From contig NC_134957.1 of NCBI RefSeq assembly GCF_965638725.1, forward strand, positions 22,406,101 through 22,470,100: a stretch of DNA of 64,000 bases. Direction: 5' to 3'. The notes under the pieces are model-generated. The model did not search any database. It was not told the DNA's origin and saw only the letters and a program-made list of their open reading frames with translations. The position numbers and the translations under genes are program-made. The DNA is from Aptenodytes patagonicus. Lineage: Eukaryota; Chordata; Aves; Sphenisciformes; Spheniscidae. Of the stretch, positions 12,301 through 22,221 are shown piece by piece. Numbering within the stretch: the first letter of the stretch is position 1; each line of letters starts with the position of its first letter.

Positions 12301-13586
12301 GCTTTTAGTTGGGCCATTTGCCTGCTTCACTTTGGTAATCGGAGCTGGCGATCCCAGGCGTGGCTTGATGGACGGGACTGTCACAGGGATGCACTGGGAC
12401 GCGCTCCCATCTGGGGGCTTCCCCGGTCGGTGGTTTATTGCAGCGCTGAGCAAAGCCGTGGATGTCCACATACATCCATCAGGTGAGCTGCCGAGAGCTT
12501 CTGCTCGGCAGCCGGAGGGGAAATTCCTCACCTTGGTTTTCCAGACGAGCTCCCAGCTCAGGGAGCACGTGCGCTGCCATTCTGTAGGACAGCATTGCAT
12601 GAACCCTCCTCGTTTCCAATAACCCCCCATCTTCTGACACTGTTTCTATAAAAACCGTGGCTCTAGAAAAGGCGTTGAAAAGAGGGACTCAAGTCATTTC
12701 GGTTCCAGCCGTACTTTTGTGGGAAAGCCCATCAATGCAGATGTTTTAATGATTCGCTTCTCAATCCCAGGGGAGCTGTTTCTGATGTGGAGATTCCTCT
12801 GAAGTTTGAGCAGGATAAATGTAGCAGCCCCTGCTACAGCATTCAAGTGGGACCAAAGCTAACCAGAGCTGGGGAGTACAACCGAAATGTCATTGCCTTG
12901 GCAAAGCAAAGTACTAAAAAGGCAAACAGCCCAGCTGGGAAGGGTAAATTAGGGTTAAAATTACCCTCCACTTGAATCGCACGGTCTTATCTTTGTAGCA
13001 GTTTAAAGGCAGAGGTTTCATCACGGCAGTGCTCCTTTAATGGGATAAATTTCCACATTTAAAAAATTTAAAATACAGTGAAAACTACCCTATAAAATAA
13101 GGCACCTGTTAACTGTATAAAGTCTCCATCTTTTACCTAAATAAAACACATTTAATTAAGCAGCGGAGCCTTCATATACCTGAGTAATGCCACAGAAAGG
13201 GCCCTGTTAAAGTGGGTTTGTGTTTCTCTAACGCGTTTATATTATATGCACATATAATTAAAATGCTCATAACTTCTGGATGAACCATCATCCGTCTATG
13301 CATACAGCCCAGTGACTTTTCCTTGTGAATGAAAGCAGAGTCAGATTTTAATTAGGATGTAATTTAATATCACTGCCTTCTCCGCCTCGCCAGCGGGAGC
13401 GGCTGTCTCCGGCTGGCGAAGGCAGGCTGGGGACAAACCCGCCCTGGGTAATACCAGCCTTTCCTCGGTCGTTCTCGGTTTGGTTTAACTGCCTTCGCCG
13501 AGTCCTGAAGCAGCAATGTAATTTTGCAACCGGTTCCATAGGACGGCTTAGAAGAACTTCACCTGCGCTCAGGAGGATTTTGCCTT
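9301..13586. other. Intergenic region, GC-rich patches, no gene recognised
   Basis: A GC-rich segment runs from about 9,390 to 10,310 and another from about 12,050 to 12,560. Both allow long open frames on both strands, which is expected from composition. None of the translations resembles a known protein, including the missing UPRT N-terminus. A G-run lies near 9,931. The only recognisable item is the CR1 piece at 10.46-10.79 kb. Confidence 0.6.
10457..10788 (+). mobile_element. CR1 LINE 3' fragment, sense
   Basis: It begins within the ORF2 C-terminus (SRACCDRTRGNGFKLK, then a readable stretch ending [20 protein letters not shown]...SNLI) and continues through the CR1 3' UTR to CCAACCCAAACCATTCTGTGATTCTATGA. 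Just before the tail a 10-bp unit, TCATCTAAAG, is repeated three and a half times (10,721-10,756) where other copies have it once or not at all. A coding gap between FKLK...RPRLDLRKK and the tail is normal for this family. It is a truncated, inactive copy. Confidence 0.93.
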
Positions 13587-14226
13587 CACCTCGTCGTGGT
13601 TTAAGCCCAGTCGGCAACTGAGTCCCACCCAGCCACTCGCTCAAACCCCCCCGGTGGGACGGGGGAGAGAATGGGAAGAGTAGAAGTGACAAAACCTGTG
13701 GGTTGAGATAAAGACAGTTTAAGAATTGAAATAATATAATAATTATAATAGTAGTAGTAGTAGTAGTAGTAGTAATGGAAAGTAAAACAACGAGGGGGAG
13801 AGAGAGAGGAACAAAACCCAGGAAGGGAAAACGAAAAAAACCAAGAGGTGATGCAACCGCTCACCGCCCGCTGACCAACGCCCAGCCAGTCCCCGAGCAG
13901 CGATGGCTGCCCCCCGGCCAACTCCCCCCGGTTTATAGACCGAGCACGACGTCACATGGTATGGAATATTTTGGCCAGTTTGGGTCAGCTGCCCTGGCTG
14001 TGCCCCCTCCCAGCTTCTTGTGCACCTCCTCGCTGGCAGAGTATGGGAAGCTGAAAAGTCCTTGACTTAGTATAAACACTGCTCAGCAACAACTAAACCA
14101 TCAGTGTGTTATCACATTAGTCTCATGTTAAATCCGAAACACAGCACTGTACCAGCTACCAGGAAGAAAATTAACTCTATCCCAGCCGAAACCAGGACAC
14201 ACCTGCACTGAGGAGGATTTTGCACA
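13557..14226. repeat. 27-bp tandem duplication interrupted by an LTR
   Basis: The sequence beginning TTCACCTGCGCTCAGGAGG (13,557-13,583) recurs as a second unit split by the LTR: TT plus CACCT on the left (13,585-13,591), then CACCTGCACTGAGGAGGATT on the right from 14,200. Removing the LTR and one CACCT gives two adjacent units that differ at a few bases. Confidence 0.75.
13592..14199 (-). mobile_element. Solo retroviral LTR, antisense, with CACCT target duplications
   Basis: Read on the minus strand it begins TGTCCTGGTTTCGGCTGGG and ends near ...AAACCACGACG (terminal CA decayed). Direct CACCT flanks it at 13,587-13,591 and 14,200-14,204. At 608 bp, with no internal sequence on either side, it is a solo LTR left by recombination. 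This wording is a very common avian ERV LTR. A 5-bp duplication fits ERVL-like elements. A (TAG)n microsatellite at 13,749-13,774 lies inside it. No coding potential. Confidence 0.88.
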
Positions 14227-15172
14227 GCGGTTTTTCAACCTATTTAAAACTGCTTCACCCGGTTAACGGAAGGAGCAACAGCGGGGAGGTCAGGAGGCAA
14301 ATAACGCCGCACCGCCAAGCAGCCCGCCTGCACGTATCCCGGGAAGAATTAGATTTAGACTCTATTTCCTATAGCATTTTCCATTATAAGCTTACCTCTG
14401 CTTAAAGGCTACTCTGCTGTACCTTGACTCAAAGCCGCCGTAATACCCATCCTAATCACGCCAGCAGCTGTGACGCGAGAAACCCTGCCCCTCCACGCAC
14501 TGCCTTCTACAGAGAATTCAGTTATTGAAACGCTTGGGAAATGGGATGCATTAAATCGCTTTGCTTTGCTTTCTCTGCCTCTCCTGCAGCCAGAAGCGGA
14601 GCGGTGCACGGCTGCTGGTGGGCAGGGAAGGGAGAGGAGCGGAGATGCCGGCGGGGCGCAGGCACCCCTGGCCGGTCACAGCAAACCCACGTGTTTAAGC
14701 AGGGCAGGCTCACGAAGCTCATCCAAATCCAGGGGGGAATTCACACACGGCATCCCGGCTTTCTGATGGGGTCTGAACAATGGCATCGAGCCACTTCAAT
14801 TGATTGACAGGCAGCCCGGCGGTCTGTCTGTCTTTCTCACCCCCTTTAATTATGCCGTAGGTAAACCCTGTGGGCTTGGGTGTGAGTTTCCCAGAGCAGC
14901 ATCTGGGAAGCGTTCCTGTGGTGACGGGCTCCTTCGGCATCCCCCCGCCGCAGCCGGCTGCCGAGGATGGGCGGCTCAGCTGCGCAGCTCCCCTTCGGCC
15001 GCTAACCCAGTGTCTGGGGACTCATCCAGGGAGAGGAGACGTCCAGTTTGAGTTCAGCCAGGTTGGATTGTGGTAGTTTTTACCTGATCAGAGCATGGAA
15101 ACGGGAGAAGCTGATCAGTTATCTGATGAATTTGGTGAGTTTTTTTCTTTTCATACTGCCAAAGCTTAGAAG

Positions 15173-15301
15173 CCAGGTTGGACGGGGCTTTGAGCAACCT
15201 GGTCTAGTGGAAGGTGTCCCTGCCCACGGCAGGGGGGTTGGAACTAGATGATCTTTAGGGTCCCTTCCAACCCAAACCATTCTATGATTCTATGATTCTA
15301 A
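15173..15301 (+). mobile_element. CR1 LINE 3' tail, sense
   Basis: Short copy holding only the last 130 bp of CR1: GACGGGGCTTTGAGCAACCT, the GGAACTAGATGATCTTTAGG block, and CCAACCCAAACCATTCTATG ending in two ATTCTATG-type units. Confidence 0.95.
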
Positions 15302-18300
15302 GCTCTTTTATTTTGAAGGGTAGGGTCAGTATGGTTTAATGTAATATTATCCAGGGCATAGGCTGAGAGGGTTGAGAGATTCTTTGGGTGCCGTTTGCAT
15401 GGGTTTGGGACTAGAAGGGTGCATTAGATGCGGTTACACTCATTTTGGGAACCGCAGCTGTGCCATTTTCCAGCTGCTGGAGTACCTGCCTTGGCTAAGG
15501 GCGTACGAGCCCTCATGCCTACGAGGGACTCATTCGGGTCTCCTGTTCCCAGGTGGCCACGCAGAAAGGGTGGGATGCCACCAGCGGGGATGCATTGGTT
15601 GTTCCTGGGCTCGGGGTGGACCCCGATGCTGTGAGCTGCAGTTCGGTACAGGCTGAGCCCTCAGAGGGATTCGTTCGGGAAATGCCTAACCTGGGAACCT
15701 CAGCGATAATGAGATCTGAGATACTGCTGAGCTGCTCAGCACCAAATCACTTCGGGCATGTCTAGAAATATGGTGCCCACAGGATTAGACATGAATTTTC
15801 TGACGATGACACATTGGGATGGAGGCAGGTAAATTCTACCGTGGCCCTGCCAAAGTCCTTGGACACTTCAGGACATCTATGCCTTACCTTGAACTAGATG
15901 GTAAACGTGTGATGGAAGGAAGATGTGCTCCTCCATCTCCTGTGTCCCTGCCCGGTAACTAAACTACTGGATTATCTCTCTGTAAACGTGCAAACTGCGC
16001 TGAAGTCTATCGATACCATTTGAGTCATCTCTCACGAAGAGCAATGAGAAACTGTGAAGCTGAGACCGCTTTCGCCCCATGCTGTGAAGCTGCGCTGCAG
16101 GTGCCACACCGGATCATCGCGCGTGGATTTTCACGCATGGACTGAATTACATGTGGAAACTGAGCTGTCACTCTACATTTTCTTGCTTGATTTTTGCTTT
16201 AATATAATCCATCTTCTGCTGCAGAGCATGCCGGGGGAAGATTTGCAATATGCTAAAACCTAAGAAGCTGGAGTGTGAGAGAAGCTGTGATGGGAAAAAC
16301 AATCCAACAGCACCTAAACTTTGCTTAACTGCCCAGCCAGCTTAGCAAAAACCACTCAAAAAGGGTCAGAAGTGCCAGCCAGCCGGGCCCGGGGCTGCAT
16401 CCCAAGGGCTCACTTTATGTAGCGTTTAGGGATGGTGTGGATCCAGTCCGAAGGGTCTTGTGCAGAAGGACGGGCACACAAACATCAGAGTGAGACGCTG
16501 CAGCCCGAGCTCTCCCAAGCTTTTCGGTTCGTACGCCGTGCGGGCACTTTGGTTGGACTTCTTACCTGCCATTTCTAAAAGAAAAAAGGCTTGCTGGGCT
16601 GCGGCACCATTCGTTCTCTCTGCTGAGCCTTTCCCCGAGTTGGTAACGTCGCATCTAGAGGACTCGAAACTTTTTTTTCCCCCAAGCCTGTGCCTAGGGG
16701 CTGGCGTCTGTCTCGCTAATGAAACCTTCCCTGCTGCGCCGCCAGCCCCGGCACAGCTCGGCCACCAGCCCAGGGCACGCGTGCTGCTGGCCCTCCTGGG
16801 TTCATTAGCTGAAACGAGTTAGCACAAGGTGGGAATATTCTCATAAAATTAGCTCGTGCTGAAGCGTTTGCAGGCTGGAGGCCTCTAGAGGGTGTCAGGT
16901 AATGAGTTTAAATTGCGGATGTATTTTTCTCTCTTCGTGCAAAAAAAAGTCAATACAAAAAAACTGGGGATTGCTTTGTGTCAGGTATTTGCAAGCGCTT
17001 CTCTTAAATACATTTCGAACTTAGCAATGACAGTGTTTCCGGGAACAACAAATTAGGAGGCCTGTTGCGGTGCTGTGAGAGTGTCCGCAGGCTTTGCAGC
17101 ACTCTCTAATCAGCGGCACACAGCGCAAACACGGCCATCCGTGTGCCGATGCCCCAACGGACGCAGTGCGAGGCTCCCATTTCACCTCCGCAAAGTCATA
17201 GCCAAACCGCAGACAACGCCTTATGCCGTACGCAGGTGGCATTACACCATCCGAAGCGGGAATTTGGGTTAGGAAACTCAGATTTTACAGATTTATTCTG
17301 TGTTAAATGTGTTACACTTCCAAGTTCTGCCCACTGGAGCGATCGTTTCTCATAAGGATTTGGGGTGCTAACACCCATACGCTACAGAGTCAGGCTTTTC
17401 TGATTTCATGATGGTTTACTATTCTATACTATCGTATGTTTGCTGTAAATGAAATAAAACCAAAGTCTTGGCCACTGCAAATCATGGATCCAAAATGAGA
17501 GGTTGTTTCAAATGAGCACAGTTAAGCTCCAAATTTGAAACATGGAAATAATCCTTCCCCCACCCTTCCACAACGCTAAATTCATTAATACGTGCGTCGC
17601 TCCTGGGTGCCGGAGTGATGAACTCTGGTAGGAAAGGATGTGAGGAAATGAATAACCTCATCTTTGGGGCTGGGTTTGGATAGCAGGCAGTAAATAAAGC
17701 CCAAAGTCACACACCGGCCATGAGGTTAAAACAAAATACCAAATAGCTGTTCATCAACTGGGCAGCATCCATTCTGCTGACGTCTAAATGACGCTGGGAT
17801 CTGAAGCAGGAATAGTGCATGCCATGGTAATTGCAACTCAATATTCTTTTCATACCGTTTCTGGCAGGAATGAGGGAAATTCGCGGAGTCTTGCTGGCAT
17901 GTTTGACCGTGGGCCAGGTCTAGCGAAGCTCAGTCTGCGTGGAAAGGACTCGACTGTGGCCTGAGGATGCGTCTGTCTCCTTTTTGGCCCAGGACTGAGC
18001 TTGCCCGGGCTGCTCCTGTCTGACTGGATGCTGCCAACCTGAAGCTGGGTAAGTGCCAGACCCACCTGTGGACTGAAGACAAGTCAGGGTGAGGAGGTTT
18101 GGGGGATCCAGCCCCTTTTTCCTTATTCTCTGAAAAACAAAACTGCTTTTGCCCCTTTCGCTTTCCCTTTCTGCTTTCGGCTGCTGCCTAGCCACTGCGG
18201 TCCCAGGAGAAGAGCCAGACCTCCCCGGCTAATGTCCTGCCGTAGCTCTGACAGTCCCCCCGGGCCAAATTCAGATCTCCTTGGACTCCTCTTGGAGCAG

Positions 18301-19119
18301 ATCCAAGCTACTGGCACTGGGGTTATTGGCAGATTTTCTGGTGGGGAGGAGGAGAAGGTTCAGGTGCACTCAGGGCATCAGGTCTCACCCCGGCCCCAGT
18401 TGTCAACCAAAGATACTCAACCCTGAGCTTATCAAAGCTCAGCTTTAAACCCAACCTAACTTAGCTTTAATAGCAGCTAGCTGACAGATCCCTGCCCTGA
18501 AACAAGAACCATTTCATACCAAAATCAGCCACCACCTTCACCCTGTGAGCCTTTGCAGATAAAGCAGTTAAACTCTTCTGCTCGTCCCCTTCAGAAACCC
18601 TGGCAGAAAGCCCAAGCCTTCCCTCTCAGACCCAGGACCCAGCCCTAGCCCTGAAGCCGTCTCCAAAGCCTGTCTCTCCTCCTGCCCCATAAATACGCCT
18701 TCCCACCGCAGTGTCCTGGCTCCGGTGCTTGGTGGAGTAGAGGAGGTCTTCTTCCTGTCTCCCACCCTCGTGCTCCCCCAAAGTCAACACGGAGACCAAA
18801 CCTGCCCCAAATCTCGGATATAAGTGCCACCTCCCCAGCCCGGCAAGCCATGCAAAACCCAGCCAGGCATCCAAGTTGGGACTGTCCTTTCTCCAACCCG
18901 CAGCCGAGCCGTGAACGCTGCTGCTCGCGCTGCCACGGTCCCGGCACAGCTAACCGCGTTCCACTGGTCTGGCAACATCACAGCCAAATGGGTTTTTTAC
19001 GTGTCATAAAATTCCAGGTACGAACTCTCAGAACGGGCGACGTGTGGTTTATGTTGATAAATGCGCACAGGCTTCCCCCGTCAAATTGCTGGGGTTTTTT
19101 GTGGGATTACACCTATAGT

Positions 19120-19330
19120 AGCTTTTGCTTCGCAAATATACTTTGTGTTGCAGCGAAAGCACTGGATCAATAAAGCACTTAAACACACACTTTATCTTAA
19201 GCATGTTGGAGATTATATCCCTCTTTAGCAAAGCATTTAAGTATGTGCTTAATTTAAGGATTTAATTAAGGATTTTAATTGTAGACTTCAGTATGTGCTT
19301 ACCTGCTTGGCTGAATACGGCTGAGATTAC
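19120..19330. repeat. Possible old amniote interspersed repeat
   Basis: Repeated near-palindromic motifs (AAGCACTTAA, TTAAGCATGTT, GCATTTAAGTATGTGCTTAA, GACTTCAGTATGTGCTTA) are like those in widespread old sauropsid repeats and share wording with 7.76-7.95 kb. The boundaries and family are uncertain. Confidence 0.3.
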
Positions 19331-19813
19331 TACACGCTGAAGATTTCTACATAAAGTAAATGACTAATTGTGTCTGAAGGAAGATGCTACATTATTCTCG
19401 CACAACGCAGTTAAAATATAAATAGGAAAAAGGCAAGAGGCCGTTAACTCGATTCCTCTAGCTGAAAGTAGCATCCACGACCAAATCTGAGTTGATTAAA
19501 ATCCACTATTATTAGTTATAACCTCTAAAGTGGCATTAAAGATCAATAGAAAGGGGCACCTGAAAAATGAGTCTCCAGCTCGTAAGCTTTAATTATGAGC
19601 AAGGAAAGATTCAGACATCCTCTCTCTCTCATTGGAGACAGGGACCTTGACATGTAAATGGCCACCAAATAATGGGCTGTGGGGCCATTTCTCCAATCAT
19701 TAGGGGTTTTAAGCTGATTTTCTAAGGAAAGCGAGCTTCTGCAATTGCATCGCCAGCCTGTCTTTTGGGTCATTTCCATAACTTTCAAACTCTGTGATAA
19801 ATATCATCTAACT

Positions 19814-19832
19814 GGGGGGGGGGGGGGGGGGG
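19814..19832. repeat. G19 homopolymer
   Basis: An uninterrupted run of G, capable of G-quadruplex formation and a likely sequencing/assembly weak point. Confidence 0.9.
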
Positions 19833-20780
19833 AAGGATTCCAAAGATACCAACCTCCAACAAGTTTAATGCAAACGAACGACTGGTTTTCTCTTTCTCCA
19901 GGAGCATTCGCTGTCACTGGAGAGCCTTCTCCATCCCAGTACTGGGACGGAGGCAGGACTGCTGCTGACGTTTGAAGATGGATGGTGCCCACCTTGCTGT
20001 GGGACTCACACTTTGCTCCTGCATTTCCTACGCCGCTGATGTCTCACGATGCTCTGAAGCTCACAAGCTAACACGCGCCAAGAAGACATACGGGTCTGCA
20101 ACCTTATCTGAATTATTCGTTGGGATGTTTATTTTATTGCACGCCTGGAAAGCGTGTATGATTTAAATACACAATAGTGATACCACTCAGCAGTACAGGA
20201 GTCACTGTGCTTTAGTGCAAAAGGCAGCAAAATGCCCTTGTCGTTTCTTTGCCTTTTTGTTTGCTCCATTTTTTTGTCATTTTACTCTCCCTAGTTAAAG
20301 TTACATCGTCAGCGATGCAAGGGAAGACGAGGTAGCTGTCTACAAGTGTTTGGAAGAGATAAACACATGCAAATGTGACAGAAGGAGCTGAGACTCAGAA
20401 GGGTTGGAGGAAATTAAGAAAAAGGAACGAGCCTAAATCCTAGCAATGCGAGAAAGGTCGTTTATCAGTGTTTGGTGGTACTCCTCACCACGTCTCCTGA
20501 AACAGTAAGAGTTGTTACATCCGTATGGTGCCGGGTCCTGGGTGTAAAGAAGTAACTGGGATGGCCAGATTCCTCCTCTTCTTTTCTGGTTTCATTATCT
20601 TTCAAGATGCAAAATTTCCATTTTTCCCATTTCATCGAATCCCCCCCCCCCATCCCCAGTTCTCACCTCTTTCTTACCAGCTAAAAACTTATTTCTCAAG
20701 CACTCCCCTCCTTCTGCCTGGACTTCTGTCTCTGCAAACCGTCTTTCTGATTTCTTCCAAGAGAAAAGGAACAACATATC

Positions 20781-21392
20781 TGTATTGGGTCTGGCTGAGA
20801 TGGAATGAATTTTCCCCGCAGCAGCCCCCATAGTGCTGTGCCGCGTATTGGTAGCTAGAAAGGTGTTGGTAACACACCAGTGTTTTGGCTACTGCTGAGC
20901 AGCGCTCCACAGCATCAGGGCTGTCCCTCCAACGTTCCCCCCCTCACCCCATAGGCGGGGGGTGGGCAAGATCTTGGGAGGGGACACGGCCGGGACAGCT
21001 GACCCCAGCTGACCAAAGGGATATTCCATACCATAGGACGTCATGCTCAGCAATAAAAGCTAAGAGAAAGGAGGCGGGAGGGGGGGGGGGCGGCATTTGT
21101 TATTATGACGTTTGTCTTCCAGAGCAACCGCTACGCGTATTGAAGCCCTTCTTCCCGGGAGGTGGCTGGACATCGCCTGCTGACGGGAAGTAGAGAATAA
21201 ATCTTTTGTTTTCCTTTGCTTCCGCGCGCGGCCTTTGCTCGGGCTTTATCAAACTGCCTTTATCTTGACCCACGAGGTTTTTTTCCATCTTATTTTCTCC
21301 CCCCACCCGCCCCCCCGCCCCATCCTGCTGAGGATGGGAGTGACAGAGCAGCTTGGTGGGCACCTGGCATCCAGCCAAGGTCAACCCACCAC
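20781..21392 (+). mobile_element. Retroviral LTR, sense, 5' LTR of a truncated provirus
   Basis: It starts TGTATTGGGTCTGGCTGAG and ends ...AACCCACCACA. Inside are CCATACCATAGGACGTCATG, a promoter-like AGCAATAAAAGC and an AATAAA poly(A) signal at 21,196-21,201. It is followed within ten bases by a primer-binding site, so it is the 5' LTR of an element, not a solo LTR. Its sequence is related to but distinct from the antisense LTR at 13.6 kb: both share the CATACCAT-GACGTC core and the GGGAGGGG-CACAGC region. No right-hand LTR is found. Confidence 0.88.
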
Positions 21393-21401
21393 AGTACTTT
21401 T

Positions 21402-21419
21402 TGGCACCCAACACGGGGC
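21402..21419 (+). other. Retroviral primer-binding site, tRNA-Lys-like
   Basis: TGGCACCCAACACGGGGC matches 15 of 18 positions of the lysine-tRNA primer site (TGGCGCCCAACGTGGGGC) and lies just inside the LTR end, where a reverse-transcription primer binds. Confidence 0.7.
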
Positions 21420-21631
21420 ATGAGACAACGGCAGTTTTGTATTAAGCGTGCTATACCAACAGTAGTTATTAAGTGCCAAGCTTCTGTGCGGGTCATGGAG
21501 TTTGTTGCCTGCGCTGGTTATCTCTTTGTTTTGCTGAGCTTGGGAACACGCTAGTACAAACAATGGCTATGTGCTTTGCCCTGGCATTGATGGCCTTGCT
21601 GTGCTGGGGGAGCTATCTTGCGGAGAGGATG
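21420..21631 (+). mobile_element. Retroviral 5' leader/internal remnant
   Basis: About 210 bp of the internal region follow the primer-binding site and stop abruptly where copy 2 of the duplicated repeat begins. A short open stretch includes ALALMALLCWGSYLAERM, but no gag, pol or env domain is present. The rest of the provirus is missing. Confidence 0.6.
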
Positions 21632-22221
21632 AAGAGCCCAGATCCCTCAAGGTGCGACACTGGCCCTTCTCTGTGTCTGAGAAAGTGATCCCTCTGCTGA
21701 TTGACCCCAAAATTCGGAAATTGCCTTGAGCCAACCATCCGCCCTTTTGATCTTTATCTCCACCTGCCTATCACTACCTCAAGGTTTTCATCACTTCCCA
21801 CCTTTGCCTCATTCCTCGCCATACGAGCTCGCCTTTTCCACTTGCCCTTCTTGTCAGTATTCTTCAATTTTTGTTTTTCATGACGCTATTCAGAGCTGTG
21901 GGAGGAGCGGGACGTCGGTCCCATCCATCCCTGCCCACCATCCCTGCACCCCGGGGCTCCCCACGCCTCCCTGCGTTGGCTCCCATCTCGGCTCATCCTC
22001 TTGCCCAGTCCCAGTGCACTTCCAGCCTCCTCTCGCATCTTCTAGTTGGGCTCCTGGCTGTTTGGAGCGACTAATCCAAGCCACGCAAAAGACGTTTATT
22101 CTGCAGCATCCCTTAAAATGTATTTTCTACTTCATCTCATTTCACTCCTACTCTAGAAGCATCCCACTGGGCATTGTATGAGAAGACTGGTGTCCATGAC
22201 GCTGTAACGCTGCTCTCCTAA
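21632..22221 (+). repeat. Unidentified duplicated repeat, copy 2, uninterrupted
   Basis: It starts AGAGCCCAGATCCCTCA and ends GCTGCTCTCCTAAG, colinear with copy 1 at 4,594-6,918 but without the CR1; the empty site is GATCTTTATCTCCACC around 21,750-21,765. It abuts a retroviral leader on the left, whereas copy 1 does not, so the retroviral part is not an obligate part of the repeat. Confidence 0.8.

Larger units (their letters stand above)
14227..20780. other. Intergenic region, no gene recognised
   Basis: No supported exon. It holds a CR1 tail at 15.17 kb, an old repeat-like stretch near 19.12-19.33 kb (AAGCACTTAA and TATGTGCTTA motifs), a small perfect hairpin TGAGCTT/AAGCTCA at 18,424-18,441, and a G19 run at 19,814-19,832. 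Upstream exons of UPRT may lie here but I could not find them. Confidence 0.5.

Noticed and set aside
12049..12630. Long open frames on both strands (about 190 aa each)
   Set aside because: They overlap antisense in a GC-rich patch, match no protein I know and have no splice or promoter context; explained by composition.
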